From Croceimicrobium sp965279135 (GTDB lineage Bacteria; Bacteroidota; Bacteroidia; Flavobacteriales; Schleiferiaceae), in the NCBI GenBank assembly GCA_965279135.1, contig OZ257133.1, forward strand, positions 1,426,001 to 1,490,000: a DNA stretch of 64,000 nucleotides, written 5' to 3'. A program made the translations under genes and the position numbers. Below the pieces are notes generated by a model. The model was not told the DNA's origin, did no database searches, and saw nothing but the letters and a program-made list of their open reading frames with translations. This document shows, piece by piece, positions 26,001 through 34,147 of this stretch (positions within the stretch are counted from its first letter, which is position 1; every line of letters begins with the position of its first letter).

Positions 26001-26198
26001 ATCATCGTTAACCGGGTTTTCCGCAATTCTATCGAAAATGAGCTGCGCATTTCCATATTGCTGTTTCTCCAGCAATTCTAAAGCTTGTTCATACTGATCC
26101 TCGCCCCCTCTAAGATGTTGATTTACTTGAGCCTGCCCTTGATTCAAACCTGTTAGCAAGAATACCGAAAGGCTGACTAAAACCCTGATAATGCGCAT
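23055..26198 (-). CDS. large TPR-repeat protein, secreted or periplasmic
   Basis: 1047 residues with a signal peptide (RIIRVLVSLSVFLLTGLNQGQAQ) and some 20 or more consecutive TPR/Sel1-like helix pairs, for example KSAYANSARYYYAHLLYVDSS, AEKAKFELGLSYLQMDDY and YPNSDRLVEVRLKQGLIYSN. The C-terminus is acidic and low in complexity (EEEELLEEPEIIEK-like). Such giant TPR proteins next to an outer-membrane barrel are common in Bacteroidota and probably assemble or energise the barrel, a pairing supported here by one-base gene spacing. The substrate is unknown. Confidence 0.88.
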   Translation of the reverse strand: MRIIRVLVSLSVFLLTGLNQGQAQVNQHLRGGEDQYEQALELLEKQQYGNAQLIFDRIAENPVNDDEKRMNARYFAAYCAIELYHGDIEERVLEFAQIHETSPLQNRLWLRYANNLFSLKRYRQARKYYEKVDPYSLNAVQKSEFQFKWAYALMQDQEANEARDLFLKLKDGKSAYANSARYYYAHLLYVDSSFAEALQNFLPLQEDPNFGPLVPYYLAHIYYALENYDKLVEVGEELIATASSGRAPEIAKLLSDAFYKRRDFTNTLKYLELYQQKGGNMRLKDHYQAGYSYYKEARYAESIRSLNKITAGPDELRQNAYYHLGDAYLKVGEKNQSMVAFKAASDINFNAKVTEDALYNYTKLSYELASPFRDAIQVLKDYLKRYPSSPYRSELNGYLANIYITTKDYDRAMNAIKEAGLNSPEMRAIYQQIAFYRASEMFNSLKFAAALKKYEESRSYPEDKELSNLALYWIAECQYRLRDFEKAKATFEDFRKGKGAAAQNVFNRSYYHSAYCSYKLLDFKAAADDFRVFVRNAFSKDPRKADAYLRLGDAYLLTGGYLLASNFYQQAIQANSVESDYAYFQRAVCLGLDGKSQLKVQELKTLLGRFSRSVYAEKAKFELGLSYLQMDDYTNSLQVFQEFEEEYPNSDRLVEVRLKQGLIYSNRDQNQKAISTFKEVVSKYPKTQEAYEAIRLAEIVYKRERNITEYLDWVATIEFMDIKETALDSTAYSAAFDIYTEGNYEDAYQSLNSYLNRFPNGVFLEQAQFFAADAAVRTEKPVVAYKLYEALEHSNTREFKQSALPYLADRDFRDSSYALARERYGRFLKLAESKDQVLKARLGLLRSSERLGDEEAILQYSETILTTDQLAKNLQTEAKLLRARVFFNREDFANSFKLYVDVKDASAGDQKADAYYHLALIRNKQEQFDTSNAIINQMIEDLPSYREWKLKALVLMATNFWKLDDIFQANYIIDFIIDNETDATLVEEAKNLRRDIQEAEARALEEKEALLREQNDSLEFDGGGDLKLLDIPIDEEELLEEPEIIEK

Positions 26199-26330
26199 AT
26201 TAGCTCATGTTTTTATCGTGATCTAAAGTACGGGTATTCCAGGGGCAAGGATTTTAGGTTCGCAATAAGTTTTAAACGTGATCTGTTAATTATTATTGAG
26301 CTATCCAAGCGCCGCACCAAGGGCATATAC

Positions 26331-26338
26331 TATTTTTG
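26331..26338 (+). promoter_or_regulatory. -7 promoter element of ftsE
   Basis: TATTTTTG matches TAnnTTTG perfectly and lies 10 bp before the ATG chosen for ftsE. It also overlaps the TTG of a longer possible start, which argues against that start. No -33 box at the right distance is evident. Confidence 0.45.
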
Positions 26339-26347
26339 ATTTCTGTC

Positions 26348-27034
26348 ATGAAAGGAGATCCTATACTAAGATTAACCAATGCTCACATTCATCAAGGATC
26401 TAAAAAGATCTTAGATGATGTGGACCTGCACATTAAGCAAGGTGATTTTCAATTCTTAATCGGAGCCACTGGCAGCGGTAAATCAAGCCTGCTTAAAACC
26501 CTCTATGGAGATTTACCCTTAAAGAATGGTACCGGACTGGTTTGCGGCATGCAACTAGAAAAACTTGCGGAAAAAGACATCCCTACCCTTCGAAGAAGAT
26601 TAGGAATCGTTTTCCAGGATTTTCAATTATTAACTGATCGTACCGTTGCTCAGAATTTGAAGTTTGTACTTCAGGCGACTGGCTGGAACTCCAAAAAGGA
26701 AATCAGCAACAAGATTAGTGAGGTATTGAGTAAAGTGGGGATGGAAAATAAGGAGGAGCAAATGCCACACCAATTATCAGGTGGAGAGCAACAACGCGTA
26801 GCTATTGCCCGTGCCCTACTGAACGATCCTCAACTGATTTTGGCCGATGAACCAACTGGTAATCTTGATCCTTCAACTTCTGAAGAGATCATGATTTTGC
26901 TAGAGCAAATCTCCAACAGTGGAAGAGCGATATTAATGGCCACTCACGATTATTCGCTCATTCTCAAATTCCCTCATGAAACTCTAAAATGCGAGCACGG
27001 CAAGGTTTTCAACACCGTGCAAAATAGCCTCTAG
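26348..27034 (+). CDS. ftsE: cell-division ABC transporter ATP-binding protein FtsE-like
   Basis: 228 residues from the ATG at 26348 (a TTG four codons upstream sits inside the -7 box). All ABC motifs are present: Walker A GATGSGKSS, Q-loop FQDFQLL, signature LSGGEQQ, Walker B LILADEPTG and the switch His in ATHDYS. The length and LLKTLYGD context fit the FtsE type that pairs with FtsX in septal wall hydrolase control. No ftsX is adjacent, as is typical in Bacteroidota. The stop TAG overlaps the GTG of the next gene by one base. Confidence 0.85.
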   Translation: MKGDPILRLTNAHIHQGSKKILDDVDLHIKQGDFQFLIGATGSGKSSLLKTLYGDLPLKNGTGLVCGMQLEKLAEKDIPTLRRRLGIVFQDFQLLTDRTVAQNLKFVLQATGWNSKKEISNKISEVLSKVGMENKEEQMPHQLSGGEQQRVAIARALLNDPQLILADEPTGNLDPSTSEEIMILLEQISNSGRAILMATHDYSLILKFPHETLKCEHGKVFNTVQNSL

Positions 27035-27924
27035 TGGAACTGAGCATTGCTATATTGGTTTACCAATTCTCGCCACTTAAGGTGGTTCATGAATTGGTGA
27101 GGCAGGCTCGCTTAATGAATATCAATTTTGAGCTTTTAATTTTTGATGATGGTTCGGGCGATACCTGGCAAAAGGAACTAGATAACGACTTTGGAGATAT
27201 CCCAGAGGTATCTCTTCATCTAAATCCCATCAATCTAGGCCGATCCACTGCTCGTAACCGACTGGCCTCTAAATGCCTGGGGGCTTTTATTTTGATGATT
27301 GACGGAGATAATCCGGTCGACAACCCAAACTTTGTAAACGATTACTATCAAGTACGAAAAGCTAAAAGTGTTGTGGTTGGCGGTAGAAGTATAATGCCCG
27401 AACCTCTTCCCGGTTGTGAATTGCGCTGGACCTTTGCCAAGAATCGTGAAGTAAAGAGCTTAAAAGAAAGACAGGCTAATCCTTACGGCCATTTTCAGAC
27501 GAATTGCTTTTTAATTGATCGAAAGGTTTTCGAAAAGGTTCGATTTGAGGAAGAGCTCCTAACTTATGGATATGAGGATAACCTATTTGGCTTTTCACTC
27601 GAGAAAGCAGGAGTAAACATCATTCACATCGAAAATCCCCAATTACATAAGGCCGAAGATCGAAATTTGGTTTTCCTGGCAAAGAGTGCAGAGGCGATGC
27701 GATCCTTATTCTGGATTTATACAAACAGACCCTTGTTACAGAAACACTTTAAGCTCCTAAGAGTCTTGAAGTTTTTAAAGGGCGCAGGCTTAACTGGTCT
27801 CGTACTAGCCTTTCTCAATTTGATGGAAAAGGGACTAAAGCGAAATCTTGATTCAAGTGGCCCCAGTTTATGGCGATTCGATCTTTATCGACTACAGCAG
27901 TTATTGCTTATAGATAGAGGCTAG
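27034..27924 (+). CDS. family 2 glycosyltransferase
   Basis: 296 residues, GTG start sharing its G with the ftsE stop (TAGTG), which implies coupling. The GT2 nucleotide-binding start LSIAILVYQFSPLKVVHELV, the FDDGSGD strand with its Asp pair and LIDGDNPVDNP (DxD equivalent) are clear, and the YGYEDNLFGFSLEKAG segment supplies the acceptor-side ED. It probably adds a sugar to an envelope glycan. It converges with and overlaps the opposite glycosyltransferase by 24 bp. Confidence 0.85.
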   Translation: MELSIAILVYQFSPLKVVHELVRQARLMNINFELLIFDDGSGDTWQKELDNDFGDIPEVSLHLNPINLGRSTARNRLASKCLGAFILMIDGDNPVDNPNFVNDYYQVRKAKSVVVGGRSIMPEPLPGCELRWTFAKNREVKSLKERQANPYGHFQTNCFLIDRKVFEKVRFEEELLTYGYEDNLFGFSLEKAGVNIIHIENPQLHKAEDRNLVFLAKSAEAMRSLFWIYTNRPLLQKHFKLLRVLKFLKGAGLTGLVLAFLNLMEKGLKRNLDSSGPSLWRFDLYRLQQLLLIDRG

Positions 27925-29019
27925 TAGTTGCTCTAAAACTTTGCGTTCTTCGCTCCAGGCATACTTCCTTTGAGCTTGTTGCAGGTTTTCCCTAAAAGGG
28001 GCTTTGCCTTTAGCTTTCATTTCCAATAAACCCGCCAAAATAGATTCTGGATTAACTGCTACAGATAAGCCTAGATCATTAGATTCAACAAGTGACCTAA
28101 CTTCTGGAACTGTGCTGCTTAAGATTGGGGTACCGCACTTAATAAAGTCGAATACCTTATTGGGTAGGCTGTATCGGTAATTTAAATTGCTATCCTTATC
28201 CAGGGAAATCCCTAAATCTGCCGCCGCCGTATAATGCATAAGCTCTTGATAAGGAACCGGTTCCCGGAAGTGAATACGCGACTTTAAATCCTCGTCCCTG
28301 GCCTTTTCCCTTAAAATTGGCAGCACATCTCCTTTACCTACGATCAGCAGATGAATATCCTTTGGAGCCAACTTAAGCGCTTCAATAAACTCCTCCATAC
28401 CCCTATCCACATTGATTCCTGCTCCTTGAGCGATTACCATATAGACACGTTCTGGCAGATCTAATTCTTTTCTGCTCTTTAAGATTTCTGGGAAATAGGA
28501 GTTCCCCACATTTCGCAAGACCCTGGGACGATTGCCGTAATCCTGTCCATAGAGCCCGGCAATGCTATCATTTACGGTGATTGTGTAGAGTAGATTGGGA
28601 AAGATTCTGGATTCAATGAAACGCCAAACCGCCTTAACCACAGGACGATCCTGGATTTCCGGTACTCCACAAAAGTATTCATGGCTATCGTAAATAAGTG
28701 GTTTACCATAGAACCTCGATACCAGATAATTTGGTAAGAGGGTATCCAAATCATTGGCCCAATACAAATCAAAGGGCCTGCGGAACAGAAGGTAAAAGAA
28801 CAATCGAAGATTCAGGTTTGCGTAGAATAGAAAACCCTTATTAAACCAAAGTCGAAAACGACGAGTACTATAATCAGGATCAAATTTCTGACTATGAGGA
28901 AGCTTTCGACCTAAAAAGGTGACTTCAAACGATTCATCCTGCAGTACAGATATACTGCGTTGAACCCTTTGATCAGTAGCTAAATCATTGCTAACACTGA
29001 GTACCACACGCTTCACCAC
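27901..29019 (-). CDS. family 4 (group 1) glycosyltransferase
   Basis: 372 residues with a GTG start. It shows the GT-B architecture: the N-terminal DLATDQRVQRSISVL acceptor side, a middle hinge, and a C-terminal donor-binding domain with the E-x7-E motif in the ISLDKDSNLNYRYSLPNKVFDFIKCGTPIL region. Such enzymes build lipopolysaccharide or exopolysaccharide. It overlaps the convergent GT2 gene at its 3' end by 24 bp and diverges from queA. Confidence 0.88.
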   Translation of the reverse strand: MVKRVVLSVSNDLATDQRVQRSISVLQDESFEVTFLGRKLPHSQKFDPDYSTRRFRLWFNKGFLFYANLNLRLFFYLLFRRPFDLYWANDLDTLLPNYLVSRFYGKPLIYDSHEYFCGVPEIQDRPVVKAVWRFIESRIFPNLLYTITVNDSIAGLYGQDYGNRPRVLRNVGNSYFPEILKSRKELDLPERVYMVIAQGAGINVDRGMEEFIEALKLAPKDIHLLIVGKGDVLPILREKARDEDLKSRIHFREPVPYQELMHYTAAADLGISLDKDSNLNYRYSLPNKVFDFIKCGTPILSSTVPEVRSLVESNDLGLSVAVNPESILAGLLEMKAKGKAPFRENLQQAQRKYAWSEERKVLEQLLASIYKQ

Positions 29020-29059
29020 ACAATATTAGAAATTAAAAAGAGAGAGGACTCGGGATTCC

Positions 29060-29067
29060 TATTTTTG
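29060..29067 (+). promoter_or_regulatory. -7 promoter element of queA
   Basis: TATTTTTG, followed by CCG, lies 14 bp before the queA ATG and fits TAnnTTTG exactly. The short gap implies a brief 5' leader. Confidence 0.5.
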
Positions 29068-29080
29068 CCGAAAAAATTGC

Positions 29081-30298
29081 ATGGATCATCGCGAAATCGA
29101 TATCGAAGCCTACAACTACGAGTTACCAGAGGATCGTATTGCTTCCTACCCTTTACCCAGAGGGGAATCCAAATTGTTAGTCTATAACAAAGGAGTGATA
29201 AACGAAAACAGGTACCACAGTATCGCCGATGAATTGCCGGAAAATGCCTGGCTGATTTTTAATGAAACAAAGGTTGTTCAGGCTAGACTACTCTTTCCTA
29301 AAAACGAAAACACTATAATCGAAGTTTTCTGTCTTGAGCCTTTGGAAAAAGGCAGCCTGGAACAAGCAATGCAGACTAAGGGCAGCATTAAATATCAATG
29401 TCTGGTTGGCGGTGCTCGTAAATGGAAGGATCATGATCTATTGATGGAATTGGATGGGATTCAGCTTCGTGCCGAAAAGCTGGGACGAAAAGATGCTCAT
29501 TTTGAAATCAAACTTTCCTGGAACGAGGATTTAAGTTTTAGTGAAATCCTTGATTTAGCAGGTAAAACCCCTCTCCCACCTTATATCAAGCGAAAGGCCG
29601 AGGAGCGAGACAAAACGACCTACCAAACGACCTACGCTAAGAAATCCGGATCTGTAGCTGCACCAACCGCTGGGCTGCATTTTAACGAGGCCATTTTTGA
29701 GGATATCCGTAAAAGGGGAATGCAACTTAATTTCCTAACTCTTCACGTTGGCGCCGGAACTTTTAAGCCGGTCAGTACCAGCGTTGCCGAACATGAAATG
29801 CATGCTGAGGAGTCCTTTTTAGATCGGCATTTCCTTAGCAAATTGAAACTTGCATTAAAAGAAGGCCGTCCCATAATCCCCATTGGCACTACTTCCCTGC
29901 GTGCGCTAGAAAGTATGTACTGGATGGGATGCATGTATAAACATGGTCAATGGAATATCAAGGAGCCCATCGTACCGCAATGGTTGGCTTTTGAGAATAC
30001 CGAATGGGCTTTAAGTCCAATTGAGAGTATTGAAAACCTGGAGAAACTGCTGGATGAGCAGGAAGTTGATTGGCTTCCTTATAAAACCCAAATCATCATC
30101 GCACCTGGCTATAAACACCGACTTATCTCAGCACTCATCACCAATTTTCATCAACCCAAAAGCACCTTGATGCTACTTATAGCAAGTTTAATTGGCGATA
30201 AATGGCGAGAGGTATATCAATATGCCTTGTCGCATGATTTTCGATTCTTGAGTTATGGTGATGGATGTTTACTCTTCAATCCGGAAAATCTTGCTTAG
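29081..30298 (+). CDS. queA: S-adenosylmethionine:tRNA ribosyltransferase-isomerase QueA
   Basis: 405 residues, a little longer than the usual 340-360. Signatures of QueA are visible: the N-terminal YNYELPEDRIASYPL, the FNETKVVQARLLF strand, TPLPPYIKRKAEERDKTTYQT, KKSGSVAAPTAGLHFN and the C-terminal LISALITNFHQPKSTLMLL. It transfers ribose from AdoMet to preQ1-tRNA, forming epoxyqueuosine. The last 44 bp overlap the next gene in another frame. Confidence 0.96.
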   Translation: MDHREIDIEAYNYELPEDRIASYPLPRGESKLLVYNKGVINENRYHSIADELPENAWLIFNETKVVQARLLFPKNENTIIEVFCLEPLEKGSLEQAMQTKGSIKYQCLVGGARKWKDHDLLMELDGIQLRAEKLGRKDAHFEIKLSWNEDLSFSEILDLAGKTPLPPYIKRKAEERDKTTYQTTYAKKSGSVAAPTAGLHFNEAIFEDIRKRGMQLNFLTLHVGAGTFKPVSTSVAEHEMHAEESFLDRHFLSKLKLALKEGRPIIPIGTTSLRALESMYWMGCMYKHGQWNIKEPIVPQWLAFENTEWALSPIESIENLEKLLDEQEVDWLPYKTQIIIAPGYKHRLISALITNFHQPKSTLMLLIASLIGDKWREVYQYALSHDFRFLSYGDGCLLFNPENLA

Positions 30299-31430
30299 AG
30301 CTCTATACATCAGTCTTTTTGCGCTGCTCCTATCAAGCGCTCAGGGTCAAAGCCTGAAACCCCGCGAAATAGCCTCGCTTCCTTCTGGCTTATCCGAATG
30401 TAGTGGCATGGCCTTTATCGATGATAATGCTATAGTGATGATCAATGATAGTGGGAATGAAGCGGAACTCTTTGTTTGCGATACTCTGGGGAATTTGTTG
30501 CTTCGGCCTCGACTGCTTGGCTTGCCTAATCGAGATTGGGAGTCATTAAGCTATCACGACGGTCTTTTGTACATCGGCGACTTTGGAAACAATGGCAATC
30601 AGCGTAAGGATTTAGAAATCCTGATTGTTGATGTTTCTAACTTGCTCACAGCAAAGGAATGGTCATTAAAGGGACGAATTAATTACACCTATCCAGAACA
30701 AGAGTCATTTCCTCCAAAAAACGACAGTGCTTTCTACTATGATCTGGAAGCGATGATTTACGAACGTGATTCTCTATTTCTGTTTACTAAGAATAGGACT
30801 AAACCATTTGATGGTTTGGTTAAGGTCTATGGACTAAGCGCAAAAGCTGGGACACAGGAAGCGAAATTGATCAAGGAATTTCGAACTGGACTGGGACTTA
30901 AACACTTCAATTGGGTTAGCGGAGCTTCTATAGGGCCCAATAAGCACGACCTTTTCCTATTGGGCTATAACAAGCTTTGGTATATCGAGGATTGGAGGAA
31001 CACCACAGAGCTTCAGGCTTTTCCTTTTAGCCTTGGTTTTTTTAGTCAGAAGGAAGCCGTTGATCTGCAAGCAGGGAAACTCTATTTCGCTGAAGAAAAG
31101 AACCCAGGGCGTGAAGCCAAGCTCTATAGCATTTCGACCGACATTTTTAGCATAAAACAAGAATGGGGGTCTAACGAAGCTGTTAAGCTTAATTCCAGTT
31201 TACGATTAGGGGATAGTCTCAAGCTTGATTTTGCCAAACCCTATCGTTATTTAAATACTCCCTACTTCCTTTACCAAACAGATGGTACGGCCGTGTTTGA
31301 AGGTGTATTGGATGAAAATATACTTCTTAGCGGTAGCCTGGTGATCAATATGGAAGGCCTCAGCGCCGGAAATTACATACTCAGTTTAGAAGGCTTTTCG
31401 AAAGAGGTGTTCGTGATCCGCTTGAGATAG
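30255..31430 (+). CDS. secreted beta-propeller-like protein with T9SS-like tail
   Basis: 391 residues; starts at ATG 30255, 30261 also possible. A signal peptide (to about SSAQGQ) is followed by repeats with the GLxYIGDFGNNG, SLFLFTKNR and KHDLFLLGYNKLWYIED patterns of a propeller, each with Asp/Gly turns. The final 60 residues (LSGSLVINMEGLSAGNYILSLEG..FVIRLR) resemble a type IX sorting domain. No enzyme is evident. The gene overlaps the end of queA by 44 bp and converges with the PAP2 gene across 50 bp. Confidence 0.75.
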   Translation: MVMDVYSSIRKILLRALYISLFALLLSSAQGQSLKPREIASLPSGLSECSGMAFIDDNAIVMINDSGNEAELFVCDTLGNLLLRPRLLGLPNRDWESLSYHDGLLYIGDFGNNGNQRKDLEILIVDVSNLLTAKEWSLKGRINYTYPEQESFPPKNDSAFYYDLEAMIYERDSLFLFTKNRTKPFDGLVKVYGLSAKAGTQEAKLIKEFRTGLGLKHFNWVSGASIGPNKHDLFLLGYNKLWYIEDWRNTTELQAFPFSLGFFSQKEAVDLQAGKLYFAEEKNPGREAKLYSISTDIFSIKQEWGSNEAVKLNSSLRLGDSLKLDFAKPYRYLNTPYFLYQTDGTAVFEGVLDENILLSGSLVINMEGLSAGNYILSLEGFSKEVFVIRLR

Positions 31431-32232
31431 GGTCAAGTTTAAGGCCAATTCCCAATAGAGTACTTCCATCCTGACCTATTCCGGGTTTAATGCTGATTCG
31501 ACCTTGTTTGTCTTTTTGCCATTGAGCAATTTTTTTGCCTACAAAGTATCCTAGCAGTCCTCCTACCAGCACGTCAGATGGCCAATGCTTTTGAGCATAT
31601 ATACGTTGCCAGGCTGTTAATCCCGCTAAGCTATATAAGGGTATCGCGATGTAGAGTTTGTTTTCATATAGAGTAGAAATCGAAGAGGCCAGAGAAAAAG
31701 CGATTGCGGTATGGGCAGAGGGAAATGAAAGATTATCGGTACTAAATGATGGTCCTCCAAATCGGTAAGCGTCCAATGCCAGCTGTTCTTCTGGTCTTTG
31801 TCGATGAAAGACCATTTTTAAGAATACAGCACCTACACTGGCTGTCGCGATACTTTGAAGAGAGGTAGATCCAAGCATTCTTGCCTCCTCGCTATTAAAA
31901 ATGGCTCCGCTGGCATAAATCATTAATGCCATTGATCCCGTATAATACACATTACCAAAAGGCTCCATAAATGGGCTGAGTTCCTCACTTTGGTTGGGAT
32001 TAGTAAAGCTCAACTCTTTTTGTAACTCACTATCAAAACTAAAAACAAGCCCTGCTCCTGCTAAACCAATTCCCCAATACCATAGATCATTTTGATTATA
32101 GGTCTCTGCTTTCCACCACTTTCCGGCATTAGACCAGGAGTCTTCCACTAAAACCAGTTGGGCGAATCCAAACTGGTTTACCAGAAGGCAAATGCTTATT
32201 AAACACTTAAATCGAATTGCTGCTTTTTGCAT
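31381..32232 (-). CDS. PAP2-superfamily phosphatase, exported
   Basis: 283 residues from the ATG at 32232 (the frame includes one extra TTG codon). A signal peptide (to NQFGFAQ) precedes six hydrophobic segments. All three acid-phosphatase motifs are intact: KMVFHRQRP (KxxxxxxRP type), PSAHTA (PSGH) and KHWPSDVLVGG (SRxxxxxHxxxD type). It dephosphorylates phospholipid or undecaprenyl-type phosphates in the envelope. The 3' end overlaps the convergent T9SS gene by 50 bp; the start is 28 bp from the divergent cheR. Confidence 0.92.
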   Translation of the reverse strand: MQKAAIRFKCLISICLLVNQFGFAQLVLVEDSWSNAGKWWKAETYNQNDLWYWGIGLAGAGLVFSFDSELQKELSFTNPNQSEELSPFMEPFGNVYYTGSMALMIYASGAIFNSEEARMLGSTSLQSIATASVGAVFLKMVFHRQRPEEQLALDAYRFGGPSFSTDNLSFPSAHTAIAFSLASSISTLYENKLYIAIPLYSLAGLTAWQRIYAQKHWPSDVLVGGLLGYFVGKKIAQWQKDKQGRISIKPGIGQDGSTLLGIGLKLDPISSGSRTPLSKSLLN

Positions 32233-32245
32233 CAAGCATATCCTT

Positions 32246-32260
32246 TACCTTCGCAAGGTA
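32246..32260. promoter_or_regulatory. symmetrical divergent -7 region between pap2 and cheR
   Basis: The palindrome TACCTT-CGC-AAGGTA supplies a -7-like TACCTTCG on the plus strand and TACCTTGC on the minus strand from the same 15 bp. A TTTG at 32226-32229 may be the plus -33 (spacer 16). The plus start codon begins at its last base, so the cheR transcript would have little or no leader. Confidence 0.45.
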
Positions 32261-33108
32261 TGCAGAGCAAATTACAGTCAGACCTGGTTATTGATGAAAA
32301 AAGTTTTCACGATTTCAAGGATTTTGTCCGGGATCAATTCCAATTGGATTTGCATGCCTACAATGCTCGATCTTTAGAAAGGCGTTTACAAAAAGTTCTG
32401 AGGCAATGGAGAATAGATGATCTTAGAACCCTACAAATGCTGATGCTAAGGAATCCCCAATACTATCAGCGGTTTCTGGACAGTTTCACGGTACAAGTAA
32501 CCGAATTGTTTCGGGAGCCATTGGGTTTTTTAGAGATCAGGGAAAGCATAGGTCCATTTCTAAGACGTAAGTCGAAAATCAGGATTCTATTAGCAGGTAG
32601 TAGTACTGGAGAGGAGCTTAGCTCCCTTTGCATACTGCTCAAGGAAGAGGGTTTATTGGAAAAGGCGGAGATCCTAGCTACCGACCTCTCTCCTTCCGCC
32701 CTAACAAAATCACAGCAGCCTTGTATTTCAAAATCGCGACTCAAAGAAGCTAAAATGAACTATCAACGTTCAGGGGGCATTTTGGATTTAGATGAGTACT
32801 ATCAAAGCACTTCTTCGCTTTGCTTTTTCCATGAATGGCTTTTTAATTCCGTAAGCTGGGAGAGTTTCAATATTACTTCGGATGAACTGTCTTCAAAGTT
32901 TGACCTGGTAATATGCCGTAACCTCTTGATTTACTTCAAATCTGAAAAACAGGATCAAATTATCGGACGTCTCCTTCGACACTTAAATCCAGGGGGCTTT
33001 CTAATGCTTGGTGAACAAGAGTCTATTGGCTTCTATGGTCATCCTTCTCGTCTTCAAATCGTTTCTTCATCGCAAAAAATTTACCGTCTCAACCCATCTT
33101 TAGGATAG
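32260..33108 (+). CDS. cheR: CheR-family protein-glutamate methyltransferase, orphan
   Basis: 282 residues from the ATG at 32260; a TTG 11 codons upstream is unlikely. The N-terminal helical CheR domain (RSLERRLQKVLRQW) and SAM-binding domain are present: VTELFREPLGF, the motif I region AGSSTGEELSS, FDLVICRNLLIYFKSE and LNPGGFLMLGEQES. Motif I reads SSTGEEL rather than the usual CSTGEEP, so cofactor contacts may differ. It uses SAM to methylate receptor glutamates; no receptor or cheB lies near, so its partner is unknown. Confidence 0.88.
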   Translation: MQSKLQSDLVIDEKSFHDFKDFVRDQFQLDLHAYNARSLERRLQKVLRQWRIDDLRTLQMLMLRNPQYYQRFLDSFTVQVTELFREPLGFLEIRESIGPFLRRKSKIRILLAGSSTGEELSSLCILLKEEGLLEKAEILATDLSPSALTKSQQPCISKSRLKEAKMNYQRSGGILDLDEYYQSTSSLCFFHEWLFNSVSWESFNITSDELSSKFDLVICRNLLIYFKSEKQDQIIGRLLRHLNPGGFLMLGEQESIGFYGHPSRLQIVSSSQKIYRLNPSLG

Positions 33109-33164
33109 CTTTTATCCTATTCCTTCTATTCAGTTTCTCCTGTACATATGGGCAATCCTACCGA

Positions 33165-34070
33165 ATGGCTTTTTACAATGTGGAGAACCTGTTCCATCCC
33201 GATCAAGACAGTTTAAACCCCGATCAGGAATTTAGTCCTCAAGGTTCTAAGAAATGGGAGTCCTATAAATACCTGCTTCGCTTGAAGCGATTGTCCAAGG
33301 TTATCATCAGTTTATCAGATACTAACTTCACTCCTCCTATAATCATTGGACTAGCCGAAATCGAATGCAAGCAAGTATTAGAAGACCTATTCGATAGAAC
33401 CGCTTTAAGGAAATGGAACTATCAATTTGTACATTATGATTCTCCGGATCGTCGTGGTATTGATGTTGCCCTTCTTTATGACAAGTCAAGACTAAAGCTT
33501 CAAAACTCTTTACCCATTTCATATCGATGTGCAAGCGACCCTCAATATCAAAGTAGAGACATGCTTTATGCGGAATTTGATGATCGCAACAATCAGTTTT
33601 ATCGCTTCGTCATTTGCCACTGGCCCAGTCGTTATGGTGGAAAAGAAGCTTCTGCTTTCAAGAGAATTTGTGCCTCACAACTCCTGCGGAACTTCATTGA
33701 CTCGCTTTGGTCTCAAAGCAATGATCCTTTAATAATAATGGGAGACTTTAATGATGAACCAAATGATAGTAGCCTTAGCTTACTCTGTAAAACAGGACCT
33801 AATGGCCTTTCCTTGATCAGTCCCATGGAATTCCTCCCCGGAAATTATGGAAGTCATCGCTACCAAGGAGAATGGACTTACCTGGATCAATTTATCGTAG
33901 ATGCTCAACATGAATCCCATTTGTTGAAGGTACAAGTACATAGTCCTGACTTCCTCTTGGAACCTGAAAGTCAATATCCCGGCTTTAAGCCCTTCAGAGC
34001 TTTCAAGGGAAGCTTTTTAACGAAAGGCTTCAGCGATCATCTACCTATCGTGCTGGATTGGAGTCCCTAA
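33165..34070 (+). CDS. endonuclease/exonuclease/phosphatase family protein, probably exported
   Basis: 301 residues from the first ATG. The metallo-nuclease pattern is intact: MAFYNVENLF (Asn), GLAEIECKQVLEDL (Glu), a HYDSPDRRGIDVALLYD core, CHWPSRYGGKE, IIMGDFNDEPND (Asp/Asn) and FSDHLPIVLD (Asp-His). It resembles extracellular DNases and phosphatases of Bacteroidota. In frame, directly upstream (from about 33096), lies a perfect signal peptide ending FSFSCTYGQ, but no ATG, GTG or TTG opens it between the stop at 33012 and 33165. The true start may be an ATA at 33105, where ATAG overlaps the cheR stop. Confidence 0.85.
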   Translation: MAFYNVENLFHPDQDSLNPDQEFSPQGSKKWESYKYLLRLKRLSKVIISLSDTNFTPPIIIGLAEIECKQVLEDLFDRTALRKWNYQFVHYDSPDRRGIDVALLYDKSRLKLQNSLPISYRCASDPQYQSRDMLYAEFDDRNNQFYRFVICHWPSRYGGKEASAFKRICASQLLRNFIDSLWSQSNDPLIIMGDFNDEPNDSSLSLLCKTGPNGLSLISPMEFLPGNYGSHRYQGEWTYLDQFIVDAQHESHLLKVQVHSPDFLLEPESQYPGFKPFRAFKGSFLTKGFSDHLPIVLDWSP

Positions 34071-34147
34071 CCCAACCTGATCCTCATTTCCAACGATAAA
34101 CTAATAGACAATAATTTGAGGGAATCTATCGCTATGCCATTATACTC

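Noticed and set aside
30255..30298. Overlap of queA end with the next gene as possible error
   Set aside because: Both frames look coding and a start further inside (30261) changes little; overlaps of this size occur elsewhere.
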